Source: Branchinecta lynchi (taxonomy: Eukaryota; Arthropoda; Branchiopoda; Anostraca; Branchinectidae). From it: a stretch of DNA of 64,000 bases. The notes below the pieces were generated by a model that saw only the letters and a list, made by a program, of their open reading frames with translations, did no database searches and was not told the origin of the DNA. Within the stretch, counting starts at the first letter, position 1; every line of letters starts with the position of its first letter. The stretch is from assembly GCA_023053575.1 (NCBI GenBank), contig JAKZAP010000019.1, forward strand, positions 1,612,001 through 1,676,000, read 5' to 3'. Positions 32,036 to 45,726 of this stretch are shown piece by piece. The position numbers were made by a program, and so were the translations under genes.

Positions 32036-32112
32036 CAGGGAGTAAGAAGTAAGTAAGTAAGTAATTTATTTATAACCCGCCATTTCGATAAAGCGGAGTA
32101 ATTGAAAGAAAA
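32036..32112 (-). mobile_element. LINE 3' end with ACTT tail, reverse
   Basis: AAGTAAGTAAGTAAGTAATTTATTTATAACCCGCCATTTCGATAAAGCGGAG is the reverse complement of the end at 26290-26385. It is a truncated retrotransposon end. Confidence 0.5.
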
Positions 32113-32408
32113 TAAATACATAAAGACACAGAAAAAGACACTAATTTTCAGTTTTCGGCCAGGAAGCAGTAGAGAAGGTCGTGCACTGTTGGGCTCTGTT
32201 GTCAATGAAATTTTTATAGCGACGAAGAAACATCCAAAAGGTTAACACTTGCATCTTGAGTTCTGAACTTCTCGGTCAAAGTAAGTAGTTAACAAGTAAA
32301 AGTGGATATCTTTTTTGTTAACGCGACTCGGCTCGACTGAACTTCCCGAACTTCAATACGCCAGTTCTGGCAAAGGAATACGAAACAAATAAACAAAACA
32401 GGACTTAC

Positions 32409-32576
32409 TTCATTACATTCATCAATGAGGATGAAGAAAAGATCAAATCTGGACATGATGGGCGCTGTGAGGGTGATGTTCTGCCTCAAGGACTTGGTTC
32501 TATCATACCGACCTCCCACAGGGTTAGCTGCGGCTAGGATGGACGTGCGTGCGTTGAGGGTAGCTTTCACACCGGC
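32409..32576 (-). CDS. mcm6: MCM6 exon with sensor 1 and arginine finger
   Basis: The exon is 168 bp, 56 codons, phase 0 to 0, with acceptor tttcttgcag|GCC and donor AATGAA|GTAAGT. It reads [56 protein letters not shown]. AAANP is the MCM sensor-1 region, and SRFDLFF is the MCM arginine-finger signature that reaches into the adjoining subunit's ATP site. Near-identical to vertebrate MCM6 ([20 protein letters not shown] ... [17 protein letters not shown]). Confidence 0.97.
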
Positions 32577-32639
32577 CTGCAAGAAAAACAAGATGGAGGT
32601 TTTGGTGGGATCCCAAACTATAGTCTGTTTTGAAATTCT

Positions 32640-33040
32640 TGATCTAGTCAATACGGGATTGGCCGGGAAAAGCAAAGTATATTTTCCACATACACGATTG
32701 TGGTGCGCTGACCGCTGGTCCCGAACCCTGGCACCACATTTTAATATTAATTATCCCATAATTTCAACTCAAAAACGCATTACTGAATTTAAAGAGCGGC
32801 TATATCCTACTCATTTTTATTTTAATTTTATTTTGTATAAATAATTTGCGTAAAATAGACTACAGTTTGAGATAAGACAGCGAAATTCCTTTTGCTTACG
32901 CTTTCTACGCTCTTGAACATACTTTTGGAGTTTGGAGGACCTAATCATAGGTTATGCTAAGTTATTTTACAGTAGGAAAGGGGTTTTTGTGCGATTATTA
33001 TTATTTATTTGATTCCTTCAAAACTGAACAGTGATGTTTA
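32640..33040. other. MCM6 intron with possible LINE remnants
   Basis: The plus-strand frame ending at 32844 contains FPHTRLWCADRWSRTLAPHF and KRITEFKERLYPT, which could be a decayed LINE ORF2 end. At 32993-33035 the reverse of the AATAAT-tailed end at 3780-3846 occurs. Both calls are weak. Confidence 0.3.
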
Positions 33041-33106
33041 ACACTTTTAACGACAACTTCTCAGTCAAACTCACACACGCTTACCTAAATATAAACAGCT
33101 GACCAA

Positions 33107-33293
33107 GCGATATTTCGGCTCTTCTTGGCAAGGGTCCTCGTCAGGCTGTCAATCTTCTTGTTCAACTTCGGGGAAGGAAACAAACCTGTAATCATTACAG
33201 GTTTAGATTACAGGTTTGTTTCCTTCCCCGAAGTTGAACAAGAAGATTGACAGCCTGACGAGGACCCTTGCCAAGAAGGGCCGAAATATCGCT
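33107..33293. repeat. Inverted pair of fold-back family R
   Basis: The left arm 33107-33192 (GCGATATTTCGGCTCTTCTTGG ... AAACAAACCTGTAAT) and right arm 33207-33293 are near-perfect inverted copies of about 86 bp, separated by 14 bases (CATTACAGGTTTAG). Solo arms occur at many sites in the window. A continuation, ATGTATCCGTTGTAAACATTGTTTGAATAAATG ... GTCAGCTTGGGCTCAAAGAATAT, follows to 33375, then a LINE-type tail (33430-33495). Confidence 0.8.
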
Positions 33294-33495
33294 GATGAAA
33301 AATCAGAGCTGATGTATCCGTTGTAAACATTGTTTGAATAAATGTCTCAAAGTCAGCTTGGGCTCAAAGAATATTTAGCTGACCAAGCCTAAACACAAAT
33401 ATATTTAAATGTATATATAGTATATTTTGTGATCCGTATTTTCATTTACTCCGCTTGTGAAACTGGCTGGTAACTAATAAATTACTTACTCACTA

Positions 33496-36080
<2,585 letters not shown>

Positions 36081-36082
36081 TA

Positions 36083-36454
36083 AGTTGCGTTTCCGTAGAT
36101 ACCATGGATACCAGATACCACGGGCTAAAGTCGTTTTTGCAGTTATCGTGGTTTCTGATACCGCGGTCAAAAGGCGTGTTTGCGGTTATCGTGGTATCTG
36201 GCTATAGTTATCGTGGTATCTGAAAAAGTCATCTCACGTTCATCAATTTTTGTCAAATCGGTGGGAAAGAAGTTTGGCACTTATGTGACTGAATGTCAGT
36301 TTTTTTTTTGGGATGACTTCGAAAAGCGCAATTTCGGCAATTGCCGTTTTTGCAGAGCAACCGTATATCAGATACCACGGCAGCTGCAAAAACGATTAAT
36401 TGCAGATCCAGTTACCGTGGTAACCGATACCATGGTATCTGCAAAAACGCAACT
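36083..36454. mobile_element. MITE-1 copy, 372 bp
   Basis: AGTTGCGTTTCCGTAGATACCATGG on the left and ACCATGGTATCTGCAAAAACGCAACT on the right. The interior matches the copy at 31424 (GTGGGAAAGAAGTTTGGCACTTATGTGACTGAATG). The clearest example of the short form of this family. Confidence 0.8.
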
Positions 36455-36589
36455 ACAGCCTCAAAAGAGTCATCCAAATTTGAGAACGCGAACCTTTAGG
36501 CATATAGGCTTTCAGTTCTTGTTAATAATAATAATATAACTGCAGTAAAAAAAGCTTTCGCCTCTGTTAATTTCTCGAGACACTGTGTA

Positions 36590-37015
36590 CACTAAATTCA
36601 ATTTCAGCCAGGTGTAGATCCACGCCTGCTTTAAACTGATTGATATTTTCGGCATTTACGACATTTTCGGGGAGATTATTCCAGTATTCCACTATCCGGT
36701 TTTTGAAGCTCCAGTTTCCAATGTCTTTCGGAATTTCTCACCACGAATTTTCAAGCTGCGTCCTCTGAGACCGTTGTGATTGAAAGTGAGGACATCATCA
36801 GGCCTTATGTTATCATAGTAACTATGACAAATCTTAAAAGTTACAATCAAATCACCTCGGAGAAATCTATAAGATAAACTGGGTAATCGTAATTTTTTAA
36901 GTCGATGTTCATAAGGCAGATGGCGATGGCTGGCACTGTTTTTGTTGCTCGTCTCTGAACATGCTCAATGGCGATGATGTCCTTGTTATAGAAGGGCCTC
37001 GTTGTTACGTTTCTG
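36590..37015 (-). pseudogene. LINE ORF2 C-terminal relic (frameshifted)
   Basis: Minus-strand translation, allowing two frameshifts, gives RPFYNKDIIAIEHVQRRATK, HLPYEHRLKKLRLPSLSYRF, LRGDLIVTFKICHSYYDN, then NRIVEYWNNLPENVVNAENI and NQFKAGVDLHL. E-x-V-Q-R-R-A-T-K ... H-L-P-Y-E-x-R-L-x-x-L-x-L-P-S-L-x-Y-R-x-x-R-G-D and the W-N-x-L-P-x-x-V-V end are the standard C-terminus of CR1/Jockey-type retrotransposon polymerases. The frame is broken near 36920 and 36690. Confidence 0.8.
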
Positions 37016-37254
37016 TGTTTTAAATTAAATTAGATATATAAATTGGAACTATGGAGGATCAACAAATTTAGGGGGAAGCGGGGGGAGGCGTAGCCACCGA
37101 GGTCTCTAGGGGAATAGTTCAGCCCAGGGCGTAGGCGAAAACACGGTTGTTCGAGTCGCTTCTTCTTTGCATGACGCCCCCACACCGGCAACGTTTAACC
37201 CCGCGTTGTGATGAGTTTCACGAAGCGGAATGCGTCTGTACACTGTTAGTTCGC

Positions 37255-38091
37255 GGAAGGGGCTGAAAGGCACAAAACATTCGACACAAACGATGTACAT
37301 TTTTTGTTTGCAGTATCTGCTACTGGGATTAACATTGTCTCTTATTTTTTATCCTTCTACAAGGTCTAGCTTTTCTATTCGTCATACAGGTGTAAAAGTA
37401 TGGAATTTATTGCCTGATACTGTTAGTGTCCGAAGATAGGAAAGTTTTTAAAAGAGCTCTAAAAAGATTTATGGTATCTAGCAATTATATTTCTTCTGTC
37501 GGATTTAATTGATGAGTGAAAGGGGCTGAAAGGCACAAAACACTCGACACAAACGAATGACATTGTACATTTTTGTTTGCAGTGTCTGCTACTGGGATTA
37601 ACATTGTTTCTTATTTGTTATCCTTCTACAAGGTCTAGCTTTTCTATTCGTCATACAGGTGTAAAAGTATGAATTCATTGCCTGACACTGTTAGAGTGTC
37701 CGAAGATAGGAAAGTTTTTAAAAGAGCTCTAAAAAGATTTATATTATCTAGCAATTATATTTCTTCTGTCTGATTTAATTGATTAATTTTCGTTTGTGCT
37801 CGGAGGAAGATCAGACTCATGTCGCAAACCTTTTATATTTTTCATTTTTTCTTTAGTCCTATGTCTGTTGTCGTAAACTCTCGTGTTGTCCTTAAATGTT
37901 AGTATTGATGTGTGATAGTTATCCGTTTGTTTTTTTCTTTACAATGCCTTAGGCTAGAATTGTATTAATAATTTTTAAAAAACCATCAGAATTAGTGAAG
38001 CGTCGTTTTTTATGCCACTGGCATGTCTGATGCTTTTGAGAAACACCAGGTTTATTTATATTTGCCATTAAAATTGTACCTTACCTTACCT

Positions 38092-38095
<4 letters not shown>
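37255..38095 (+). mobile_element. LINE family A 3' end, internally duplicated
   Basis: RT-type C-terminal peptides STRSSFSIRHTGVKVWNLLP and VFKRALKRFMVSSNYISSV are followed by a 3' UTR (GTGCTCGGAGGAAGATCAGAC, TTTACAATGCCTTAGGCTAG, CCACTGGCATGTCTGATGC) and an ACCTTACCTT tail. The coding end is present twice in tandem (37255-37515 and 37517-37785, period about 262 bp). The frame is broken between the two peptides. Confidence 0.75.
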
Positions 38096-38394
<299 letters not shown>

Positions 38395-38846
38395 TCAAAA
38401 CCAACCTCAAAACCTCGAACCAACCTCAAAACCTCGAACCAACCTCAAAACCAACCTTCAAGTTCTGGCGCTGACTATCCCAGCAAGGAAGCATTTCTGA
38501 AGAATCCATTAAAGGACCTCTCGCACTATTTACTCTTCAACTTATAGTATTTTAAATATTTGAAATCGTTTATTGACAAACCAACTTCATAGCTTTCTTC
38601 GTCAGAAGATGCTAAATTACGCTGGTCATACAGTAATTAAATAAATAAATTACACTAATTTTTCACTTTGTTGAAGGACACCTGAACAATGAAACCATAC
38701 TTGAACACACCATGGACAATGCATTTACAGACATGGCCACGGAGATCATTCTTCTCCTGAGCGCGACGTTTTCAAAATAGGAATGTTCGGTTCTGGAGGT
38801 TTGCACATGCAAACTCCAAGACAAAAAGCGCAATTCATTCAAATCC

Positions 38847-39235
38847 GAAGATAGGAAAGTATTTAAAAGAGCTCTAAAAAGATTTATGTTATCTAGCAAT
38901 TATATTTCTTCTATCTGATTTAATCGATTCATTTTTGTTTGTGCTCGGAGGAAGATCAGACCCATGTCGCAAACCTTTTTTATTTTTAATTTTTTCTTTA
39001 GTCATATGTCTGTTGTCGTAAATTCTCGTGTTGTCCTTAAATTTTAGTGTTGATGTGTGATAGTTGTTCGTTTGTTTTTTCTTTACAATAGTTTAGGCTA
39101 GAATTGTATTAATAATTTTTAAATCCCATCAGAATTAGTGAAGCGTCGTTTTTTATGCCACTGGCATGTCTGATGCTTTTAAGAAACACCAGGTTTATTT
39201 ATTTTTGCCATTAAAATTGTACCTTACCTTACCTT
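38847..39235 (+). mobile_element. LINE family A 3' end, second copy
   Basis: Starts in coding sequence KVFKRALKRFMLSSNYISSI and continues through the same 3' UTR and ACCTTACCTTACCTTA tail as 37255-38095, about 95% similar. 5'-truncated. Confidence 0.7.
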
Positions 39236-39754
39236 AAATCTTGTACAGCGCTGGCCGATCGTATTGGAATTTCTTCTAGACATACGTTTTGGCTTAACTG
39301 GTAAAACATATTCCAGAAGAAGGTTGATTGGAGACATTTGTTCATTTCTAAAATTGTTCCGTACTGACATAAGGACAGATATGGAGCAAAAATCATAGCT
39401 TGGAAACACTATTTCGTTTTTGGACTGAGTGTTCTGCAGGCAATGTTAACGGAAGTCATACAGACAGGGATGATACTTGGTACTCTCCATTCAGGTGTCC
39501 TTTAAAAACCTCTGTAAAAAGGGGGACAAACGAATTCATGAACCTTCAAGTTCGTCCTCTGACAGGCACTAGTTTGTTTTGCTGTCTTGTCCTACTATTT
39601 TTCGGAGCATCAGGGGGGAGCAATGATCAGTTGTTCTCATTTGCCAATAGCTTTTTTTCCAAAGTTTAGTATCAGCTCTGTTCTTCTGCTGTAGAGGCTC
39701 GGGATTCTCAACACAGACAGTGCTTGCTCGTAAGACTTATAGCCAGGAAACATT

Positions 39755-41200
39755 TGAAAACTTTAAAACTAGGCTATGCTTTCGACAAATAACCCACGGT
39801 TTTGGTCTCTTTTAAGCCTTATCCTAGACCCGTTGACTAGTAGCGAAAACAGGGAAACAATTTACATAACCGGTTTTTTGGATCCCAAAACGTAAGTGGA
39901 GGGATTCCTATGACATCGCAAAAGTTGTCCGTCTGTCAGTGAGCACGATTACTCTCGAAGGGAATGAAATATTTTGATGAAACTGGGTGGGAGGATCCTT
40001 TGGGGAAAGGGTTCAAATTAAGGGACACACACAATATTTTTAAACAGCTAATGAGACATTCGATTAAGGGGTAAGAAGACATTCTGAACACGAATATGCA
40101 AACCATTTTCTCGCCGGAAAAGTATTTCACCCGGAATCCGGCGAAAACCGGAAAATTTGTTAAAAGTCAATGTTTTATTTGAAATTGATTAGCTGTTCGA
40201 TTCAGGGGTAAGAAGACATGCTCAAGACTTGTGTGAACACTTATCTGTCCATCTGTCTGTCAGCACGATAACTCTCTAAGGGAATGAGATATTTTTATGA
40301 AATTGGTGGGAGGATCCTTTGAGGCAAGGGAAAGGTCGAGTTCGTAGATGGGCTCTGTAGCCCTACATTTAGGGGTGGGGTTTAAGTTAAGGACAAACAA
40401 AATATTTTCAAACAGCTAATGAGATATTCAATTAAGGGGTAAGAAGAACAAGAATATGAAAACCATTTTCTACCCCGACAAGTAGTTAGCCCGGAATCCG
40501 GCCAAAACCGGAAAATCGTTAAAAATCAAAGTGTTATTTGTGGTTGATTAGATATCCGATTTAGGGGTAAGAAGAGTGTATCATTGTATGACCATCATTT
40601 TATATCTGTACTTATAGTTCGCCCGGAATCCCGCTGGAACCGGAAAATTTGTAGCAAGTTAAATTTTTACTTGAAGTTGATTAGATGTTCGATATAGGGA
40701 AAAGAAGATACGCTGAGTTAGTTTTTTTTACCTTTCTTTTTACGACGGACAAGTAGTTCCGGAATTCGGCCAAAACCGCAAAATTGGCAGAATTAAGGCA
40801 GGAAGTTTACGTCAAAACATTATGACTTATAGGGGTAAACACACATGCTGAATCCATATCTAAACTTAGTTTTCTCAGATGATGAGCTATTTGGCCTTAA
40901 TCTCTTTCTGAATTTTAATAGTAAAATGTTCAAGGAGTCTGGCGAAGACTGGATCTTGCGAAGACAAGACTCAATTGTCTGGATCCAATATTGAATTTTT
41001 AGGATCCCATCGAAACCTGTCGCCTTGTTCCGGTGGAAAAACTTCTCGCAGACAACCGTAGACAGCGTGATACACATCGAAGGTAGCAAAACAATGTACC
41101 GCACGAAATTGGGGTCTCGGGGTTTAGAAATATATGAAGTGATTATGGAAGTAGGTTGCAACAGTATCATAGGTAAGTCATGTCCTTAAGCATAGATCAA
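39755..41200. repeat. Repeat X, interrupted by a family G element
   Basis: 39755-39879 and 41028-41200 together match the continuous sequence at 55290-55660 (AACCCACAGTTTTGGCTGTTTTAAGCC, GAAAACAGGGAAACA, GGAAAAACTTCTCGCAGACAACCGT, TATATTGAGTGATTATG-AAGTAGGTTGCA). The comparison gives the empty and filled states of the family G insertion. Confidence 0.75.
39880..41027 (-). mobile_element. Family G element nested in repeat X
   Basis: On the plus strand it runs from GGATCCCAAAACGTAAGTGG to TTTTTAGGATCCCATCGAAACC...CTTG. It has a second internal copy of the microsatellite/module region near 40240-40390, so one end is partly duplicated. The microsatellite is short (GTCCGTCTGTC). Empty site at 55462-55465 (TTTT). 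Confidence 0.75.
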
Positions 41201-42070
41201 AGAAAATGAACGATCCGTGTTTATTTCCCTATGACAAATAAAGGAACAACTTTTTCGAACATTCCTTGTAGGTTTTTTTCGGGGGGGGGGGGGGTGAAAA
41301 TGGAGCTACATTTACCTTTAAAGTTTAACTGAAAAGCAGCCTGTTATTTAAATACACTGAATTACTTTGACTCATCTAAAGGATTTTGTATTTACCAAAC
41401 TTCCAAACTGAAGGACCGACAAAAAGTATGACCACAGCACAGGGGTGTCGGATGTGGAAGCAGTCCCATACCGACAGTGCTCTGAATCGCATAACTATGG
41501 TATTGCATAAATAAGCAATTTGCGCTTCCAAAATCGAACGTTTGAAACAGAGCAAAATAACACTAGGGAGTAGCGCCTGGACCTATGCTTTCCATACTTT
41601 GCAAACAGGCTATATTTGAAGCGCCGCCCACTACGCTAGCGGCATTTAGAGCGAAACAAACTTGCGGGTTTATAAATTTCTAGCAAAGCAAAGGTGCGGT
41701 CTGCCCACACCAAGGAAACAATGAAGTCTGTATCTTTTTTTGCAACGTCCAGGATATGAAGTTATCGGAGCAAGCGTTGGCGGACGATTGAATGAGTTTC
41801 AGTGGGGACGTTCACTATCGCTAGAAGTGCTAGTATCGCTGCTATATGAGTGTGTGTCAATTTTGTTAAGTCCTGTCCGTGATGCGGAGATAAGGCCGCG
41901 ACCAACAGATTTCTATGCAGCTCGTCGAGTTTAACAGTTAGATTTGTTACAGAAAATTTCTTTATCATTTTTCGGTTTTTTATGCCAAATTGGCAAGTAG
42001 AGGAGGAATTCACAGTATCGGAAGTATGCGATTCAAATAGCAGCTTACATCCTTTGATGGCAAGTACCAT
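41201..42070. other. MCM6 intron, nothing firm
   Basis: A G13 run at 41281-41294, then a solo MITE-7 end at 41326-41400 (TTTAAAGTTTAACTGAAAAGCAGCC). The opposed frames at 41740-42070 have no recognisable family and no splice context matching MCM6. Confidence 0.4.
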
Positions 42071-42612
42071 CCTCAGATGTGTCGGGACGTGCTACAGGTA
42101 CTACTTATGTACAAATCGAAGTACCAAAGGGTTTTACTTCTTCATTAGGCTAGAACTTTCCGAGAGTACTTACTACCTAGTAAATTAACTAGGTACTTGA
42201 AGCTTCAGATACATATCCTTTTCAAATATTGTCGCAAGTAGGTACATTCATGCTTAGATCAAATCGATCTGAACGCTGAAATACTTCTTTGGCAGCATTT
42301 ATCCAACAGTCTAAAGCCTTCAGAGTAAAAACTAATGAAACTCGGTAAAGACTTGGTAAGCATACTACTAGATGTCGGGAGCACCCTTCAAAGCTGCAAA
42401 GACTATGTTCTCTCAACGTGCAGTATGCTTAGGACGTGCAGTACTTGAGTACTACTTAAGTATAAGTATCGTACTTAAATTCAAGTACTGCTTAATTACA
42501 TTTATCGCCATGTACTTGCTAATGATGCTTAGATACAAAATTTGGAAGTAGGCTACCCTAATTGATACTTACTACTTAAGTACAAACTTGAAGTACTTGT
42601 CCCAACACTGGA
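42071..42612. mobile_element. Possible hAT-like element with CAGTGTTGGGAC end
   Basis: The right end AAGTACTTGTCCCAACACTGG is, in reverse, CCAGTGTTGGGACAAGTACTT, typical of many hAT MITE ends. A partner with weak similarity (GTGTCGGGACGTGCTACAGGTACT) lies at 42078. The interior is rich in the words AAGTACTT, GTACTTGAGTACTACTTAAGTA and TACTACTTAAGTAC in both orientations. Confidence 0.4.
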
Positions 42613-42619
42613 ACAAACG

Positions 42620-42715
42620 AGCCTGCAAAAAATATCGCTGAATAATATAATAACTGACATATCCGTTTGGATTCAAGTTATATATGATTCCTAATCAGCT
42701 TGGGCTGAAGGAATT
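42620..42715. repeat. Family R fragment beside an MCM6 exon
   Basis: AATATCGCTGAATAATATAATAACTGACATATCCGTTTGGATTC ... CAGCTTGGGCTGAAGGAAT is a degraded arm-plus-tail of the fold-back family R. It ends about 24 bp from the donor of the MCM6 exon at 42739. Confidence 0.5.
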
Positions 42716-42738
42716 CCTATGTGTTCGATGGGGCATAC

Positions 42739-42910
42739 CTTTCTTGACCTCGTCGTTCCCGTGGATGGTTGGAAAGAGACTGGTGATTAAATTCTGGTAG
42801 AGATTCTTGTCACGTGACATCTCGAAGATTTTTGTCCATTCTTCATCGGTCATTTGCTTCTTCAGAGCTTCAGCACTCATTTCGTCTGGACGAATATCCC
42901 GATTGGAAAA
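42739..42910 (-). CDS. mcm6: MCM6 exon, start of the AAA+ domain
   Basis: The exon is 172 bp, 57 codons plus one base, with acceptor tttgtttcag|TTT and donor AAGAAAG|GTATGC. It reads [57 protein letters not shown]. This matches the MCM6 stretch ending [52 protein letters not shown] is the conserved lead-in to the AAA+ core. Phase 1 at the donor fits the two bases at the start of the Walker A exon. Confidence 0.97.
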
Positions 42911-43369
42911 CTGAAACAAACCAAATTGGTAAGAGCCATGGTTCCTGTTTTACACGTTGATGTCCCAATTCGGACAATCTAGAAACCCTCGTAAATTTCC
43001 GTTAGTGTCAGAGTCCTACTTATATATTAGATTATTAAATAGATTATTAAATCTTACACATTTTGTCACGACTGCAAGACTTGCATTCTGATTTCCGTCA
43101 GAACTCAGAAGTCTTGCCTACGTCTGTTGCCGCATCACCGACTGATTAGACTTTTTGGCCGATAGCTGATGCGTATTGTATGTTTGTATGTTATTTTCTT
43201 GTTGTCTTTTGTTCTTTTCTTTTTATTTATATTTATCTCTTCTACTCCACACTCTTATGTTGTAAAACATTTTGTGGGTTATAAATACACTTACTTACTT
43301 TTACTTACTTACTTACAAGGAAGCTATTATTATAAAGCTCCTTATTTTGGTTATAGATATTCCTTCAGC

Positions 43370-44260
43370 CCAAGCTGACTGCGAATCATATTTGACGGTG
43401 CAAAACGGATAATTCAGCTACAGTTTATTAGAGCTATCTTTCGGCCCTTTTTCGCAAGGGTTTTGGCCGGTTCTTGTCCCGAAAAAAGCTGAGTTGATAA
43501 ATCAGGAAAGTTATTACTGATAAATCGGCAGTGATCGTCGTGACGAAACTTTTTGTCGGGAAATCGACAGTGTACCGGTGCGGGTTCCACTTCTGGTACC
43601 GAAAACCGCTCTGTCGGTAGATGGAGAAACTTCATGTCGGGAAGCCGGCTCCGCACAAACAGTTTTCCTTGCTTTATCTGTTGGTCGTTTATCAGTAAGC
43701 TTCCACGAACGACCCACACTTGAGTGATCATGCTGCACTTCCACTTCCAAAACACCTTCTCGGTAATTCAGAAGCACTGATAAACCCGTTTCTCATACCG
43801 TTTCTAGAACCGACGGAAGCTTTTCGGAAAAGCCTGATGACCCGAAAAGCTTTGCCGTTTGCTGGTGACTTTCCCATGCGCTCACTGAAAAAAAATACCT
43901 TTTCTTTCGTTTCCTTTTTGAAAAGTCGTGTCGGTAAATCAGATGAAATCGTGAAACCGTTTGTCCGTGCGAGGACTTTTTTAGCGGTAACCGGAAAAGT
44001 TTCGGCTGTAAGTCGGTAAACTATTTTAGATAAAAACACCGACATACTCTTTCCCGTCCCGTCCAGTTCCTAGTCAGTAAATCGACGCCACGAGCAAACT
44101 TGTTTTTTGCTCGGGGTCATTTGTCTGTTTGCGCCCACTAATTGCCCTGTTTGGTTGTTGTGCCTGCGCGCCGTATGACCGGTAAAATCCTTGTCGCAAA
44201 ATCGGGATCCTTGTTTCGCTTGTTGGTCTTAATCGCTTAACCCGTTTGGTCCCTAGGTGT
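43370..44260. repeat. Family R fragment and TCGGTAAATC degenerate repeats
   Basis: 43370-43460 is a family R arm (GGTGCAAAACGGATAATTCAGCTACA, CGGCCCTTTTTCGCAAGGG). From 43460 to about 44260 short words such as GTCGGTAAATC, TGATAAATCGGCAG, GTCGGGAAATCGAC and ATCGTGAAACCG recur every 40-60 bp on both strands, suggesting an old tandem array. Opposed frames of about 100 codons here lack recognisable content. Confidence 0.45.
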
Positions 44261-44780
44261 TTCATAAAATTCCTCCCTCCCCCTTCCCAGCCCCCCACTG
44301 CTGCCAGAAGAGATTCGAACACATAAAGGGCACACTCCGTAGCATGTGGCATCTCCTCCTACCGCCCATCAAGTATCACTCGTATGGGAGAACTTCTAAA
44401 AAACGACTGGTACCCCCCGCTCCTCCAGCCTACCCTCACCCCACCGAAATGGTATCCAGTTTGAGTTTCGAACTACATATCTAGGGCCCACCAAATTTGT
44501 GCCTTCCAATCACTCCATCCGTTCGAATTCTACGCGTGCCATGAATTTCTGGGACCTCCCTGCGACCCCCCCCCCCCCACCACCGTTGACGGATTCTTTC
44601 GAATCTGAGCACTTTCTAGGGCCCGTGAACTTAGTATGCTCCAAAAGTTTCATATCAGTCATTCTATACCTTTGGTGATGCATGTCAGAGAACTACCGAC
44701 ACAGATCAAACTAGCCCTATCCAATCATCCGTGGGGGAGTTGGTCACGAGGTATCCGGGATCTTGGGTCTTGGCATTGCC
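44261..44780. repeat. Degraded family P-type sequence
   Basis: CTAGGGCCCACCAAATTTGTGCC, AAAAGTTTCATATCAGTCATTC and a C14 run (44566-44579) follow the order of the family P tandem units in a very decayed form. Non-coding. Confidence 0.35.
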
Positions 44781-44789
44781 AAATGGCGA

Positions 44790-45240
44790 TTCGATTTTTA
44801 ATATTAATATAATAACATTTATTTCCTGAATAGCTCATATAATTACTCGCTAGCGTCGGATCATCACACAACACGGCTAAAACTTTATAATCACTTTACA
44901 ATAATTACCTTAGAATATTTCTATGTATATACAATTAATAACGAATATATCACGATTCAGAATTAAAATAATTTACGAAATATGGCACAAATGACGAAAG
45001 ATACCGGTCAGTAGAGTGTATATCGGGGCGAACAAGTCTGGTACAATTACTCGTTGCAGCGCGAAGCCTTGTTTCAGGTCGAGTTTGGTTTGGGGCCTCG
45101 TAATCCGGTAGGAGAGATCTATGAAGATCATTTACTGAAGCTCGATGGGTGGTAGGAGTTAACGCCCCAGATCTAATACTTATGTGTCCGAATAACATCG
45201 ACAGCGGCGAGGGAAGTTTCAGAGTAATGGAAGTGACGGA
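44790..45240 (-). mobile_element. Possible LINE ORF2 C-terminal remnant, reverse
   Basis: The minus-strand frame 44950-45198 contains LLPDYEAPNQTRPETRLRAA and RPDIHSTDRYLSSFVPYFVN. Compare CRTNHYSNSFVPYFTEKINK at 46290-46360: T-x-R ... S-F-V-P-x-x-x-x-x-x-N is a non-LTR ORF2 C-terminal pattern. It is followed by an AT-rich 3' end. Confidence 0.4.
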
Positions 45241-45299
45241 AGTTCTGTGACACGCATCACCAAACCTACAGAATGACTACTGGTGTCGACTAAGTGGTA

Positions 45300-45538
45300 T
45301 CAGAATTCCATCCAGTCATGACATACATAGTGACGTCATGTGATTGAGGACCCAACATAGGATTTGATTGTCCCTAGGTTGTGTTATAAATGAAAACGCG
45401 ACCGGCGCCTTGCTGGCCGCTCGGCTCATATATACATGTTAAAATATATATTCACCGACAGGAATAAACTACAATTTTTCGTTGTCTGAGGTAAAATAGA
45501 TCAAATGGTCGTGACGTCACGCTTGTATGGAATTACAT
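45300..45538. mobile_element. MITE-3, second copy
   Basis: About 80% similar to 18124-18346 across the whole element, including GACGTCATGTGATTGAGGA, GGATTTGATTGTCCCTAGGTTGTGTTATAAATG and the right inverted repeat GTGACGTCACGCTTGTATGGAATTAC. Similarity continues some 25 bp beyond the right TIR (AACTTAGTTTAGACCGT), so the true ends may be further out. Confidence 0.65.
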
Positions 45539-45726
45539 ACAACTTAGTTTAGACCGTTTGATCGGGTCCCCTATACGCCTGTCAAGTTTCGCCGCCCTAG
45601 CTTATCTGCCTTAACTGGTGTGCAAAGTGCGAACTCGAAGTTTTTGTTTATTGGTGAAGATACGGGAGGATTGAAGCTGGGAAACGGGAACAGAACCTTT
45701 GAACCTTCCATCCAACTGAAACTTAC

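Noticed and set aside
41740..42070. Opposed frames of 64 and 102 codons as a small gene
   Set aside because: No homology recognised, no splice signals agreeing with the frames, and both strands open by composition.
43414..44045. Four overlapping frames of about 90-113 codons on both strands
   Set aside because: Open frames on opposite strands in a degenerate repeat rich in TCGG/AAATC; no domain or splice context.
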